From the NCBI GenBank assembly GCA_007750655.1, contig CP036290.1:3906001-3970000 (forward strand): 64,000 bases of DNA, written 5' to 3'. Positions 56,025-64,000 of this stretch are shown piece by piece. Position 1 is the first letter of the stretch; each line of letters opens with the position of its first letter. This DNA is from Rohdeia mirabilis. GTDB taxonomy: Bacteria; Planctomycetota; UBA1135; GCA-002686595. The notes beneath the pieces are model-generated. The model was not told where the DNA came from, did no database searches, and saw only the letters and a program-made list of their open reading frames with translations. The translations under genes and the position numbers were made by a program.

Positions 56025-57302
56025 TCAGAGGTTCCCGAGTCGGACAGCACCGGTCGGACAGTTCCGCGCGCAGGCGTGGTCGCGCGTGCACTCGTAGTTC
56101 GAGAGCTTGCGCACGGTCGCGACCGAGTCGGACAGGTGGCCGGCGCTGGCCCAGAAGGCGTCGGTCTCGCACACCATCTCGCACAGGCCACAGCCCACGC
56201 AGGCGTCGCGATCGATGCGCACGCTGACGTAGTCGCGCGGGTGCACGGGGCAGGACAGTCCGGCGATCGGTTCACCGGTCGCGGGGTCGTGGGTGCGCAC
56301 CAGTTCGCGCGTCGCCGCGTGGGACGTCAGGACCTCGCGCGTCGCCCGCTCGCCGAGTTCGACGATCTGAGGCACGTCCGAGAAGTCGAAACGCGACAAG
56401 TGGCCGACCTTCGGTTGGACGAGCGCGGTGTTGTAGTCCACCTGCATGTGCAGCGCGTTCTCGAGCACCGCGTCCTCGACGATCTCGAACGAGCGCATCA
56501 TCGTCGACACCCAACGGCTCTTGTAGTTGGGCATCTTCATCGTGGCCTTGACCGTCAGGTCGACCGCGATGATGACGTCGGGGCGCAGCGTCTTGGCGAA
56601 GCGCAGCGGCAGCGAATCGACGAGTCCACCGTCCATGTAGTGGTAGGTTCCGTCGTCGTAGGGCTCGAAGATCGCGGGCAGCGCGCAGGACGAATAGACC
56701 GCATCGACGACGTCGATCTTCTGGAACCCCGGGCTGCCCCAGAACACGCTGCCGCCCGTCTCGAGGCGCACGGCGTTGCAGAAGAACGGAACTTCGAAAT
56801 CGCCGAACTCGCAGGCCGGGAGGATCTCGCGCAGACGTTCGCGGAACGTGCGACCGCTGTACATGCTGGGCGCGCGCGTGCCCTTCAGCAGGAACTTCGA
56901 GAAGTTCAGCTTGAAGTAGTGCTGCTTCTCGATGCCGGTGATGATGTCCTCCATCCGCTCGATGGAGTAGCCGCCGGCCGCCATGGCACCGATCAGCGAG
57001 CCGATCGACGTCCCCACCACCGCGTCGTAGTGGATTCCGAGGTCGCGCAGCGCCTTGAGCACGCCGATGTGCGCCATGCCGCGCATGCCGCCGCCTCCGA
57101 GCACGAGCACGATGCGCGGCCGTTCGCCCTGGGAGTCCGCATCGCCGCGCCGCCCCTGCGCAGCGGGCACGCTCGAGTGGGGCACGCTCGGGTAGGGCAC
57201 GGTGGCGCCGGGGCCGGCGGGACGGGCGGGAGCCCGGTCGTCGTCCACGGTGGGGCCGGCGAGGATCTCCTCGCCGGCGTCGCTGCTGTCGTTCGCGTTC
57301 AT
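56025..57302 (-). CDS. Patatin-like phospholipase fused to a ferredoxin domain
   Basis: A 425-residue protein. A Pro-rich leader (1-60) precedes a patatin domain: oxyanion loop GGGGMRG (69-75), nucleophile Ser99 in GTSIGSLIG, and the catalytic Asp224 in MDGGLVDS, so the Ser-Asp dyad is complete. After about residue 350 follows a ferredoxin-like domain: Cys368, 371, 374 and 378 (CVGCGLCEMVC) and Cys405, 411 and 415 (CTRDHACARNCP). In the second set the middle Cys is Asp408. Predicted lipid acyl hydrolase with an electron-transfer or regulatory Fe-S domain. ATG start at 57302, opposite the thiolase gene. Confidence 0.9.
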   Translation of the reverse strand: MNANDSSDAGEEILAGPTVDDDRAPARPAGPGATVPYPSVPHSSVPAAQGRRGDADSQGERPRIVLVLGGGGMRGMAHIGVLKALRDLGIHYDAVVGTSIGSLIGAMAAGGYSIERMEDIITGIEKQHYFKLNFSKFLLKGTRAPSMYSGRTFRERLREILPACEFGDFEVPFFCNAVRLETGGSVFWGSPGFQKIDVVDAVYSSCALPAIFEPYDDGTYHYMDGGLVDSLPLRFAKTLRPDVIIAVDLTVKATMKMPNYKSRWVSTMMRSFEIVEDAVLENALHMQVDYNTALVQPKVGHLSRFDFSDVPQIVELGERATREVLTSHAATRELVRTHDPATGEPIAGLSCPVHPRDYVSVRIDRDACVGCGLCEMVCETDAFWASAGHLSDSVATVRKLSNYECTRDHACARNCPTGAVRLGNL

Positions 57303-57652
57303 CTGAAGGGTGGCCGTCTTCGAGGCTGCTCCGGTGGGAGCTCACCGCCGCGCGGGGGGCACCCGTCCTTGATCGGGTGCGGGCCCCAGGGACCGAAGAA
57401 CCGCCCCACGTCGCCCGCCGGTCGTTTCCACCGTGCGGGCCTGCGCGAGCTCCCCCGCCCGCGGATCGGTCGCGTGTGAGCGTCGCACGGCGGCCGCCCC
57501 CGGCCTCCGCTGGAACCGATTCTGGGTCCGTTCCGATCCGAGAGAGCGGGACGACGCCTTCCCGCGCCGACGAAGGGGCACCGGGTGCGACCCGGCCTAG
57601 GCTGCCTCCCGACGGCTCTCTCCCCTCGAATCTCTCCAACCTCGGACCTTCG
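57303..57652. other. Divergent promoter region
   Basis: A 350-bp spacer between the patatin-ferredoxin gene (minus) and the thiolase operon (plus). No gene or clear promoter motif seen; the arrangement would allow joint regulation of the two units. Confidence 0.4.
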
Positions 57653-58957
57653 GTGACCGACGACAGCACGACCGACGTCGTTCTCGCGGCCGGCCTGCGC
57701 CTGCCCCAGGCCAAGTCCGGCGGCGCCTTCGCCCGCGAGGACGTCGGGCACCTGGGCTCGGCCCTGGTGCGCGAACTCCTGGCCCGCACCGCCGTGGACC
57801 CGGCCGCGATCGACGAGTTGATCGCCGGGTGCGCCGGACCGCCCAGCGACCAGGCCAACGTGGCCCGCGTGATCGGACTGCGCGCCGGACTGCCGCGCGC
57901 GACGCCCGCCTACACGGTCGGGCGCAACTGCGCGAGCGGCATGCAGGCGGTCACGAGCGCCTGGCAGCAGATCGCGAGCGGCCGCGCCGAGTGCGTGCTG
58001 GCCCTGGGCGTCGAGGTGATGAGCGCCTACCCGCTGATCTACAACGACAAGGCGACGCGCTTCTTCGCGCGCCTCGCCCGCGCGCGCAGCCTCGGACAGA
58101 AGCTGGGTGCGATGGCCTCGTTCCGCCCGTCCATGCTGAGCCCGCGCATCGCGATCACGGAGGGACTCACCGATCCGGTCAGCGGCATGATCATGGGCTC
58201 GACCGCCGAACTGCTGGCGCGCGACTTCGGCATCACGCGCGAGGAGTGCGACGCCTACGCGCTGAAGAGCCACCTGCGTGCCGCCCAGGCCCGCGACGCC
58301 GGGCGCTACGACGACGAGATCACACCGCACCTGCCCCTGGGTAGCGACGGACCGTCGCTCGCGAGCGACGACGGCATCCGCGCCGACCAGAGCCTCCAGG
58401 CGCTCGCCAAGCTGCGGCCGTACTTCGAGAAGCCCGACGGCGTGGTCACGGTCGGCAACGCCTGTCCGATCACCGACGGCGCCACGGCGCTGCTCGTCAC
58501 GACGGCGAGCAAGGCGCGCGAACTGGGCCTCGAGCCGCTGGCGCGCATCCGCGACTTCGCCTGGTCGGGCTGCGACCCGGCGCGCATGGGCATCGGTCCG
58601 GTGCACGCGACCGCCAAGGTCCTGGCGCGGGCGGGCATGGAACTGTCCGACGTGGACACGATCGAACTGAACGAGGCCTTCGCCGCCCAGGTCATCGCCT
58701 GCGAGCGCGCGTTCGCCAGCGACGAGTACGCGCGCCAGCACTTCGGTCGCGACCGCGCGCTGGGCGAGATCGACCCGGCGAAGCTCAACCCGAACGGCGG
58801 CGCCATCGCGATCGGCCACCCGGTCGGCGCGACCGGCGCGCGCTTGCTGCTCACCAGCGCGCACGAGTTGGTGAAACGCGGCGGCGGCGTCGCACTCGCG
58901 ACCCTGTGCATCGGCGGCGGTCAGGGTGGCGCGGTCCTCCTGGAGCGCGGCGCGTGA
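57653..58957 (+). CDS. fadA: Acetyl-CoA acyltransferase (thiolase)
   Basis: Beta-ketothiolase of 434 residues, the last step of beta-oxidation. Nucleophile in GRNCASGMQAVTSAWQ, GGAIAIGHPVGATGAR with the catalytic His, and the second Cys in ATLCIGGGQGGAVLLERG. Slightly longer than the usual 390-430, with an insertion near the Gly/Ala-rich middle (ARARSLGQKLGAMASF). The start is the GTG at 57653 (MTDDSTTDVVLAAGLR). It overlaps the fadJ-like gene by GTGA. Confidence 0.93.
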   Translation: MTDDSTTDVVLAAGLRLPQAKSGGAFAREDVGHLGSALVRELLARTAVDPAAIDELIAGCAGPPSDQANVARVIGLRAGLPRATPAYTVGRNCASGMQAVTSAWQQIASGRAECVLALGVEVMSAYPLIYNDKATRFFARLARARSLGQKLGAMASFRPSMLSPRIAITEGLTDPVSGMIMGSTAELLARDFGITREECDAYALKSHLRAAQARDAGRYDDEITPHLPLGSDGPSLASDDGIRADQSLQALAKLRPYFEKPDGVVTVGNACPITDGATALLVTTASKARELGLEPLARIRDFAWSGCDPARMGIGPVHATAKVLARAGMELSDVDTIELNEAFAAQVIACERAFASDEYARQHFGRDRALGEIDPAKLNPNGGAIAIGHPVGATGARLLLTSAHELVKRGGGVALATLCIGGGQGGAVLLERGA

Positions 58958-61080
58958 ACTCGAGGACGATGGAAGCTGGAAGCACCCCGCGCAGCGGCGT
59001 ACGCCTCGACGTCCTCGAGCACGGTCAGATCGCGGTCCTGACCCTCGATCCGGTCGATCGCGACAACGTGGTCTTCGACGGTCCGCTGCTGCGTGACCTC
59101 GATGAACGCCTGGCCGAGGTCGAGGAACTGCCGCGTCTCGAGGGCCTGATCCTGACCGGTCGTTCGCCGCTCGAGTTCTGCTTCGGCGCCGACGTGGAAG
59201 CACTGGCGAGCGTCGACGACCCGTCCGAGGCCGAACTCGTCGTGCGCATGGGCCAAGAGGTCTTCGAACGCCTGCACCGACTCGGTCGCAGCGGCGGCGG
59301 CCCGGTGCGCACCGTAGCCGCGGTGGGCGGAGCGGTGCCGGGCGGTGCGTTCGAAGTCTCGCTCGCCTGCGACGCGATCGTGCTCGCGCGCGATCCGGCG
59401 ACGCGCATCGGCCTGCCCGAGGTGAAGCTCGGGATCGTGCCCGGCTGGGGCGGCTCGCAACGTCTGCCGCGCCGCGCCGGCATCGTCACCGCGCTCGAAG
59501 CGATCACGTCGGGACGGCTGTACCGCGACCGTGCAGCGCTGAAGCTCGGCCTCGTCGATCGGCTGGCGTGGCCCGGCGACCTCGTGCGCATCGCGACGCA
59601 GATCGCGCTGGGCCAGGAGAGGCTGCGCGGACGCCGTCCGGCCTGGAAGCGCTGGCTCGTCGATCGCAATCCGATCGTCGCGGGCATCGTGCGCACGCGC
59701 GCCACCGACACCATCGAACAGAAGACGGGCGGCCACTATCCGGCGCCGCTCGCCGCCGTGGACCTGGTCCTCGACGCGCCGAACACCGAGCTGGCCGCCG
59801 GGCTCGAGAAGGAACTGAAGGCCGCCGTCCACCTGCTCGGCAGTCCGGTCAGCCGCGCGCTGGTCGGCATCTTCCGCGCCGGTGAACAGGCCAAACGCCT
59901 GGGGCGCCGCGACGACGGCTCGAAGGTCCCCTCGCCCGCGCGCGTGGGCGTCGTCGGCGCGGGTGTCATGGGCGCTGGCATCGCGTCGCAAGCGGCGCGC
60001 AAGGGACTCGAGACGCGCGTGGTCGACATGCAGCGTCCGGCCCTCGACCGCGCCGCCGCCGCGCACCGCGCGCTGGTCGCGAAGTCGCGCATCCCGAGCG
60101 CGGAGCAGCGCGCCGCGATCGACCGTCTCGAGACCGGCGTCGGCACGGTCGGCCTCGGTCGCTGCGACGCGGTGATCGAAGCGGTGCCCGAGAACCTCGA
60201 CCTCAAGCGCAAGGTGCTCGCCGACCTCGAAGCGCGCGTCGCCGCCGAGTGCCTGTTGTGCACGAACACCTCGACGCTCCCGGTCGAACGGATGGCGGCG
60301 GGCCTCGCGCACCCCGAGCGCCTGGTCGGCCTGCACTTCTTCAACCCCGTCGACCGCATGCCGCTGGTGGAGATCATCCCCGCCGCGAGCACGAGCGACG
60401 AGACCGTGGCGCGCGCCTGTGCATTGGCGCTGAAGCTCGGCAAGACCCCGGTGATCGTGGCCGATCGCCCGGGCTTCCTCGTCAACCGGCTGCTGGCGCC
60501 CTACCTGGACGAAGCGCTGCAGCTCGTGGACGAGGGCATCTCGCCGCGCGCGCTCGATCGCGTCGCGAAGGAGTTCGGACTGCCGATGGGCCCGCTCGAA
60601 CTGCTGGACACGGTCGGTCTCGACGTGGCGGCGCACTCGGCCGCGAGCCTGTTCGAGGCCTTCGGCCCGCGTGTGGCCCGTCCGGGTCGACTCGACGCGT
60701 TGGTCGGGGCGGGCGAGCTGGGCGGCAAGAGCGGCCGCGGCATCTACATCGCGGACGGCAAGCACCGGCGCGTGAACCCGCGCCTGGGCGAACGCGCCGC
60801 GGCGGCCGGCACCGAATTGAACGCGGACAAGCAGCTGGTGCTCGATCGCCTACTGCTGCCGATGGTCACCGAGGCCCAGCGCTGTCTCGAAGAGGGCGTC
60901 GTGCGCAGCGGCACCGAACTCGATCTCGCCACGGTCTACGGCACCGGCTTCCCGCCCTTCCGCGGCGGCCTGTGGACCTGGATGCGGAGCCTGAAGGACC
61001 TCGACGCGCGACTCGAGCGCTGCCGCGCGGAGGCCGGTAGCGAGCGCGGCGAGCGCTTCACGCGCGGCGACGGCGCCTGA
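58954..61080 (+). CDS. fadJ: Fused enoyl-CoA hydratase / 3-hydroxyacyl-CoA dehydrogenase
   Basis: Multifunctional beta-oxidation protein of 708 residues. The N-terminal crotonase domain has FCFGADVEAL, VGGAVPGGAFEVSLACD and GLPEVKLGIVPGWGGSQRLPR with both catalytic glutamates. From about residue 325 the NAD-dependent dehydrogenase starts at VGVVGAGVMGAGIASQAARK, with catalytic His in GLHFFNPVDRMPLVEI, then PGFLVNRLLAPYLDEA and a second C-terminal domain (GTGFPPFRGGLW). The GTG at 58954 overlaps the thiolase stop as GTGA; an ATG at 58969 is an alternative start. Operon partner of the thiolase. Confidence 0.94.
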   Translation: MNSRTMEAGSTPRSGVRLDVLEHGQIAVLTLDPVDRDNVVFDGPLLRDLDERLAEVEELPRLEGLILTGRSPLEFCFGADVEALASVDDPSEAELVVRMGQEVFERLHRLGRSGGGPVRTVAAVGGAVPGGAFEVSLACDAIVLARDPATRIGLPEVKLGIVPGWGGSQRLPRRAGIVTALEAITSGRLYRDRAALKLGLVDRLAWPGDLVRIATQIALGQERLRGRRPAWKRWLVDRNPIVAGIVRTRATDTIEQKTGGHYPAPLAAVDLVLDAPNTELAAGLEKELKAAVHLLGSPVSRALVGIFRAGEQAKRLGRRDDGSKVPSPARVGVVGAGVMGAGIASQAARKGLETRVVDMQRPALDRAAAAHRALVAKSRIPSAEQRAAIDRLETGVGTVGLGRCDAVIEAVPENLDLKRKVLADLEARVAAECLLCTNTSTLPVERMAAGLAHPERLVGLHFFNPVDRMPLVEIIPAASTSDETVARACALALKLGKTPVIVADRPGFLVNRLLAPYLDEALQLVDEGISPRALDRVAKEFGLPMGPLELLDTVGLDVAAHSAASLFEAFGPRVARPGRLDALVGAGELGGKSGRGIYIADGKHRRVNPRLGERAAAAGTELNADKQLVLDRLLLPMVTEAQRCLEEGVVRSGTELDLATVYGTGFPPFRGGLWTWMRSLKDLDARLERCRAEAGSERGERFTRGDGA

Positions 61081-61104
61081 GCGCGGCCGCGCTGGAAGGG
61101 TGCG

Positions 61105-62535
61105 TCAGACGCGCACGCCTTCCAACTCGCCGGTGCTGTCCGCGAACGACTCGGCCTCGACGCCCAGCGCGCGCAGCAGGCTGAGGTACAGGTTCGAACA
61201 GGGCAGGTCGTCCTCGGCCAGGTGGCGCTTCGCGTCCGCGACCTGGGCGCCGGTGATCGCGTCGTTCTGGGCCTGGAGCACCGCCGTGGCGCTGTGGTGC
61301 GTGTAGCGACCGAGTTGGATTCCCAGGTCGCGCCCGCCGGCGAGCAGCATCGGGTAGTTGCGCGCGTTGTGCGTGGTCGAGCAGGCGCTGCCGTACAGGA
61401 TCGCCGTGGAGTCGAGCAGGCTTCCGTGCTCGTCGCTCGCCGCCTTCATCCGCCCCAGGAAGTAGGCGAACTGCTCGGCGTACCACCGGTCGTACGGCCC
61501 CCACTGGTCCCAGTGGCCGGCGTGCGTGTCGTGGCTGATCGTGTGGTGTCCGCGGTCGGCGCCGATCGCCAGGCGCGGCCAGTTCTCGCCGATGCCGAGG
61601 CCGTCCTCGCGCGCCAGCATGTACGTCATCACGCGCGTGACGTCGGTCTGGAAACCCAGCACCATCAGGTCGTACATCGTGCGCACGTACGCACCGGGGT
61701 CGATGCGCGGATCGGCGTCGAACTGAAGGTGCTCGGCGCTGAAGGGCGGCAGCGGCGTGTCCAGCCAGGCCTCGTTGCGGCGCACCTGTTCCTCGACATC
61801 GTTCAGCGAGGTCAGGTACTCGTCCATCTTCTGCTGGTCCCGCGCGCCGAGGCGGCGCGTCAGGTCGCGGCTCTCCTCGAGCACCAGGTCCACGATCTTC
61901 TGGCCGCGCTGGATCGCGCGCCGGCGCTCGTCGGTCGTGCCGCCGCCGTCGGGGGCGAAGTAGCGCTCGAAGATGCGCCGTTGGTCGTGCTGCGCGGGGA
62001 TCGGCCGCCCCTCGCCGTCGAACGACAGGGTGGAGATGCGCGACTTGTAGCCGACGCCGCCGTCGCTCGAGAGCACGAACGACGGGTAGCGCGTGTGCGC
62101 CTTGAACTGGCGCGCGATCACCTGGTCGAGCGAGATCGAGTTCGTGTACGTCCCGCCGCGCAGGTCGCCCGCGGTCAGCCACGAGTCACCCGCCAGGTGG
62201 CCGAGCAGTTCGCGACTCTTCGGGTGACTGAGGCCGCCGTGGATCGCGAGATCCCGTTGGAACGGCGCGAGCGGTTCGAGGACCTTCGTGAAGCGGAAGT
62301 CCGCTCCTTGCCCTTCGGGGAACCAACGCCAGTGCTTGTACTGCGCGTCGTTCACGTCGGGCAAGCTGCACCCGTTCGGGAAGTACACGAAGCAGGCGCG
62401 CTTCGGCGGCGCCGCGGCCTTCCGTCCGCCGCCCATCGCCTCGAGGTACGGCAAGAGACAGGCCACGCCGACGCCGCGCAGGAAACTGCGGCGGCCCAGT
62501 CGCCAGCCGCGGGTGCTCTTCTTTTCGGTGGTCAT
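61105..62535 (-). CDS. DUF1552 family protein, Tat-exported
   Basis: A 476-residue protein of the planctomycete DUF1552 family. The N-terminus has a Tat-like motif RRSFLRGVGVACLLP. Characteristic segments include FVYFPNGCSLPD, GGLSHPKSRELLGHLAGDSW, SISLDQVIARQF and TTHNARNYPMLLAGG. The function of the family is unknown; members usually pair with DUF1585/1587/1588/1592/1595 proteins, as here. ATG start at 62535, 22 bp after the stop of the upstream DUF1592-type gene. It faces fadJ, with 24 bp between stops. Confidence 0.93.
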   Translation of the reverse strand: MTTEKKSTRGWRLGRRSFLRGVGVACLLPYLEAMGGGRKAAAPPKRACFVYFPNGCSLPDVNDAQYKHWRWFPEGQGADFRFTKVLEPLAPFQRDLAIHGGLSHPKSRELLGHLAGDSWLTAGDLRGGTYTNSISLDQVIARQFKAHTRYPSFVLSSDGGVGYKSRISTLSFDGEGRPIPAQHDQRRIFERYFAPDGGGTTDERRRAIQRGQKIVDLVLEESRDLTRRLGARDQQKMDEYLTSLNDVEEQVRRNEAWLDTPLPPFSAEHLQFDADPRIDPGAYVRTMYDLMVLGFQTDVTRVMTYMLAREDGLGIGENWPRLAIGADRGHHTISHDTHAGHWDQWGPYDRWYAEQFAYFLGRMKAASDEHGSLLDSTAILYGSACSTTHNARNYPMLLAGGRDLGIQLGRYTHHSATAVLQAQNDAITGAQVADAKRHLAEDDLPCSNLYLSLLRALGVEAESFADSTGELEGVRV

Positions 62536-62557
62536 GGGTCGAGGTTCGTACGCGGCT

Positions 62558-64000
62558 TCAGCGGTCGCGGAACGACGGGGAGTCGACGATAGCGTGAATC
62601 ACCGCGCGCAGGGTGTGGCCCTCCGCGCGGGCCGTCTCGGCGATCTCGGCCAGCTCGGCCTCGTCGGCGAAACCGGTCGTGCGACCCAAGGCGTAGGCGA
62701 AGAGGTGCTCGACGACCGAGGCTTCGAAGGCCGCGCGTCCCGGACCCAGCAGGTAGTCCTTCAGTCCGCGCGCGCCGTCGACCGCGGTGCCGTCGGGCAG
62801 GACCACGCTGGCGTCCACCGGTCGGCCCTTGCGCTCGGACTCGGGCAGTCCGACGGCGCTGTAGCCCTCGAGCGCGATGCCGTACGGATCGAGCCCGGCG
62901 TGGCAGTCGTAGCAGGACGGGTCGTCGCGGTGCTGTTCGATGCGCTCCTTCAGCGTCAGGTTCTCGGACCCCGGCTTCGTCGGATCGAGCGCGGGAACGT
63001 TCGGCGGCGGCGGCAGCGGCGGCCTACCGAGCAGCTTCTCCTTCACCCACACGGCGCGCTTGATCGGGTGCGGCTCGAGTCCGTCGCTGTGTCCGGCCAG
63101 GAACGCGCCCTGGGACATCAAGCCGCCGCGACCCAGCTCGCGCGGCACCTCGACGGGCCTGAACGCGACGCCTTCGACACCGTCGATGCCGTAGAACTCG
63201 GCCAGGTTCTGGTTGAGCATCACCCAGTCCGAGTCGACCAGTTCGAAGAGGTCGCGATCCTCGGCGAGGACGCGCTCGACGAAGCGATAGGTCTCCTCCG
63301 CCATGTCGCGCTTGACGAAGCGCGTGAAGGCGGGGAAGCGCATCGGGTCGATCGAGATGCGCTCGAAGCGGTCGAGGCGCAGCCACTCGCGCACGAAACT
63401 GCGCAGGAACGCGCGACTGCGCGGGTCGTCGAGCAGCCGGTCGGTCTGGGACGTGATGTTCGCGCGCAGTCCGCCGTCGCGCGCGAGCGCCAACAACGCG
63501 GCGTCCGGCGGCGCGTTCCACAGGAAGTACGACAGACGGTTCGCCAACGCCTCCTCGTCGATGCGCCCGTCCGCGTCGTCGCGATCGTCGGGCTCGGGCA
63601 TCAACAGGAAGTGCGGCGAGCAGAGCACCGCGACGAGCACCTCGCGCACGCTCTCCTCGAAGGTGTCCGAGTCGGCGCGAGCGGCGCTCCAGAACACGTG
63701 GTAGCGCTCGATCTCGGCCGGCTCGACCGTGCGGCGGAACGCGCGCGGCAGGAAGCGCTCGAGGATCGCGCGGGCGTAGGCGGTCTCGTCCGCCACGACC
63801 GTCCCGTCCGCGCTGGAGCCCTTGTGGAAGATCGCCGCGTGCGACGCCGGCGGCCACTGGGTGATGTACGGCGCTTCGAACTCGAGGCTGGAAACCAGCA
63901 GCGGCGGACCGCTCTCGCGCCGCGACTTGACGAGATGGTCGTTCCACACGCCCAACACGCAGATGCCCGACAGGATCTCCGTGTCGCCCGACTCGGGCTC
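62558..64000 (-). CDS. DUF1592/DUF1588/DUF1585-type protein (N-terminus outside window)
   Basis: The frame is open to the window edge, so only the C-terminal part (about 480 residues) is seen. It shows the multi-domain layout known in planctomycetes: DUF1595-like FLPRAFRRTVEPAEIERY, DUF1592-like ANRLSYFLWNAPPDAALLAL, DUF1588-like RGGLMSQGAFLAGHSDGLEP, HPIKRAVWVKEKLLG, and DUF1585-like YDCHAGLDPYGIALEGY, where CYDCH recalls a cytochrome c-type CxxCH motif but with one fewer residue. Usually preceded by a cytochrome c domain not visible here. Probably cotranscribed with the DUF1552 gene. Confidence 0.9.
   Translation of the reverse strand, partial: EPESGDTEILSGICVLGVWNDHLVKSRRESGPPLLVSSLEFEAPYITQWPPASHAAIFHKGSSADGTVVADETAYARAILERFLPRAFRRTVEPAEIERYHVFWSAARADSDTFEESVREVLVAVLCSPHFLLMPEPDDRDDADGRIDEEALANRLSYFLWNAPPDAALLALARDGGLRANITSQTDRLLDDPRSRAFLRSFVREWLRLDRFERISIDPMRFPAFTRFVKRDMAEETYRFVERVLAEDRDLFELVDSDWVMLNQNLAEFYGIDGVEGVAFRPVEVPRELGRGGLMSQGAFLAGHSDGLEPHPIKRAVWVKEKLLGRPPLPPPPNVPALDPTKPGSENLTLKERIEQHRDDPSCYDCHAGLDPYGIALEGYSAVGLPESERKGRPVDASVVLPDGTAVDGARGLKDYLLGPGRAAFEASVVEHLFAYALGRTTGFADEAELAEIAETARAEGHTLRAVIHAIVDSPSFRDR

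Overview
The window is a high-GC chromosomal segment from a Gram-negative-type bacterium, most likely a member of the Planctomycetota. The grounds are a paired DUF1552 / DUF1592-type gene set at the right edge (a hallmark of planctomycetes and a few related phyla), large secreted FG-GAP and Gly/Asn-rich proteins, a Pkn-type kinase with a long extracytoplasmic tail, BamA and a full lipid A/heptose toolkit. The lineage is an inference from gene content; no rRNA is present. I saw no tRNA, CRISPR array, insertion sequence or prophage, so this looks like core chromosome.

Left block (1-9264, all minus strand): the conserved housekeeping run glmU - prs - rplY - pth - rpsF - rpsR - rplI - dnaB - bamA. 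Three of its ribosomal proteins carry acidic C-terminal tails. From 9265 to 16671 follow a 950-bp non-coding stretch, a codon-biased secreted protein with a classic terminator, psd, an unknown membrane-anchored protein, and an AhpD/CMD-fold protein. From 16673 to 24120 lie a receptor-like Ser/Thr kinase, an FHA-GAF sigma-54 activator, and a divergent two-gene unit (degenerate Memo-like protein plus a C39-like lipoprotein).

The centre (24138-39970) is dominated by envelope glycolipid genes: a WaaP-like kinase, two GT9 heptosyltransferase-like enzymes and an enoyl-CoA hydratase in one overlapping minus-strand run; two tandem glutamate dehydrogenase paralogues, the second lacking key lysines; then a nine-gene minus-strand run (receiver-like protein, rpoZ, lpxK, lpxL-type acyltransferase, hldE, B12-type radical SAM, split rfaE1 and rfaE2, TauE/SafE). 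Together these supply lipid A phosphorylation and acylation, ADP-heptose, and its transfer. The heptose-activation step is encoded twice, fused and split.

The right part (40563-64000) holds a two-domain parvulin foldase, a membrane glycosyltransferase / GT2 / SPASM radical SAM operon, an FG-GAP secreted protein with a 34-bp perfect hairpin, further GT9 and GT2 enzymes, an aldehyde ferredoxin oxidoreductase fused to a MoaD/ThiS-like domain ending in Gly-Gly, a site-2 protease, a small lipoprotein, a patatin fused to a C-terminal two-cluster ferredoxin, a thiolase-fadJ beta-oxidation operon, and the DUF1552/DUF1592 pair cut by the window edge.

The least conventional items are the patatin-ferredoxin fusion, the AOR-MoaD fusion, the tandem glutamate dehydrogenase with a probable pseudoenzyme partner, and the Memo-like protein with lost metal ligands. 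Start codons were chosen by reading the sequence; many genes start with GTG or TTG inside 4-bp overlaps with the upstream stop.
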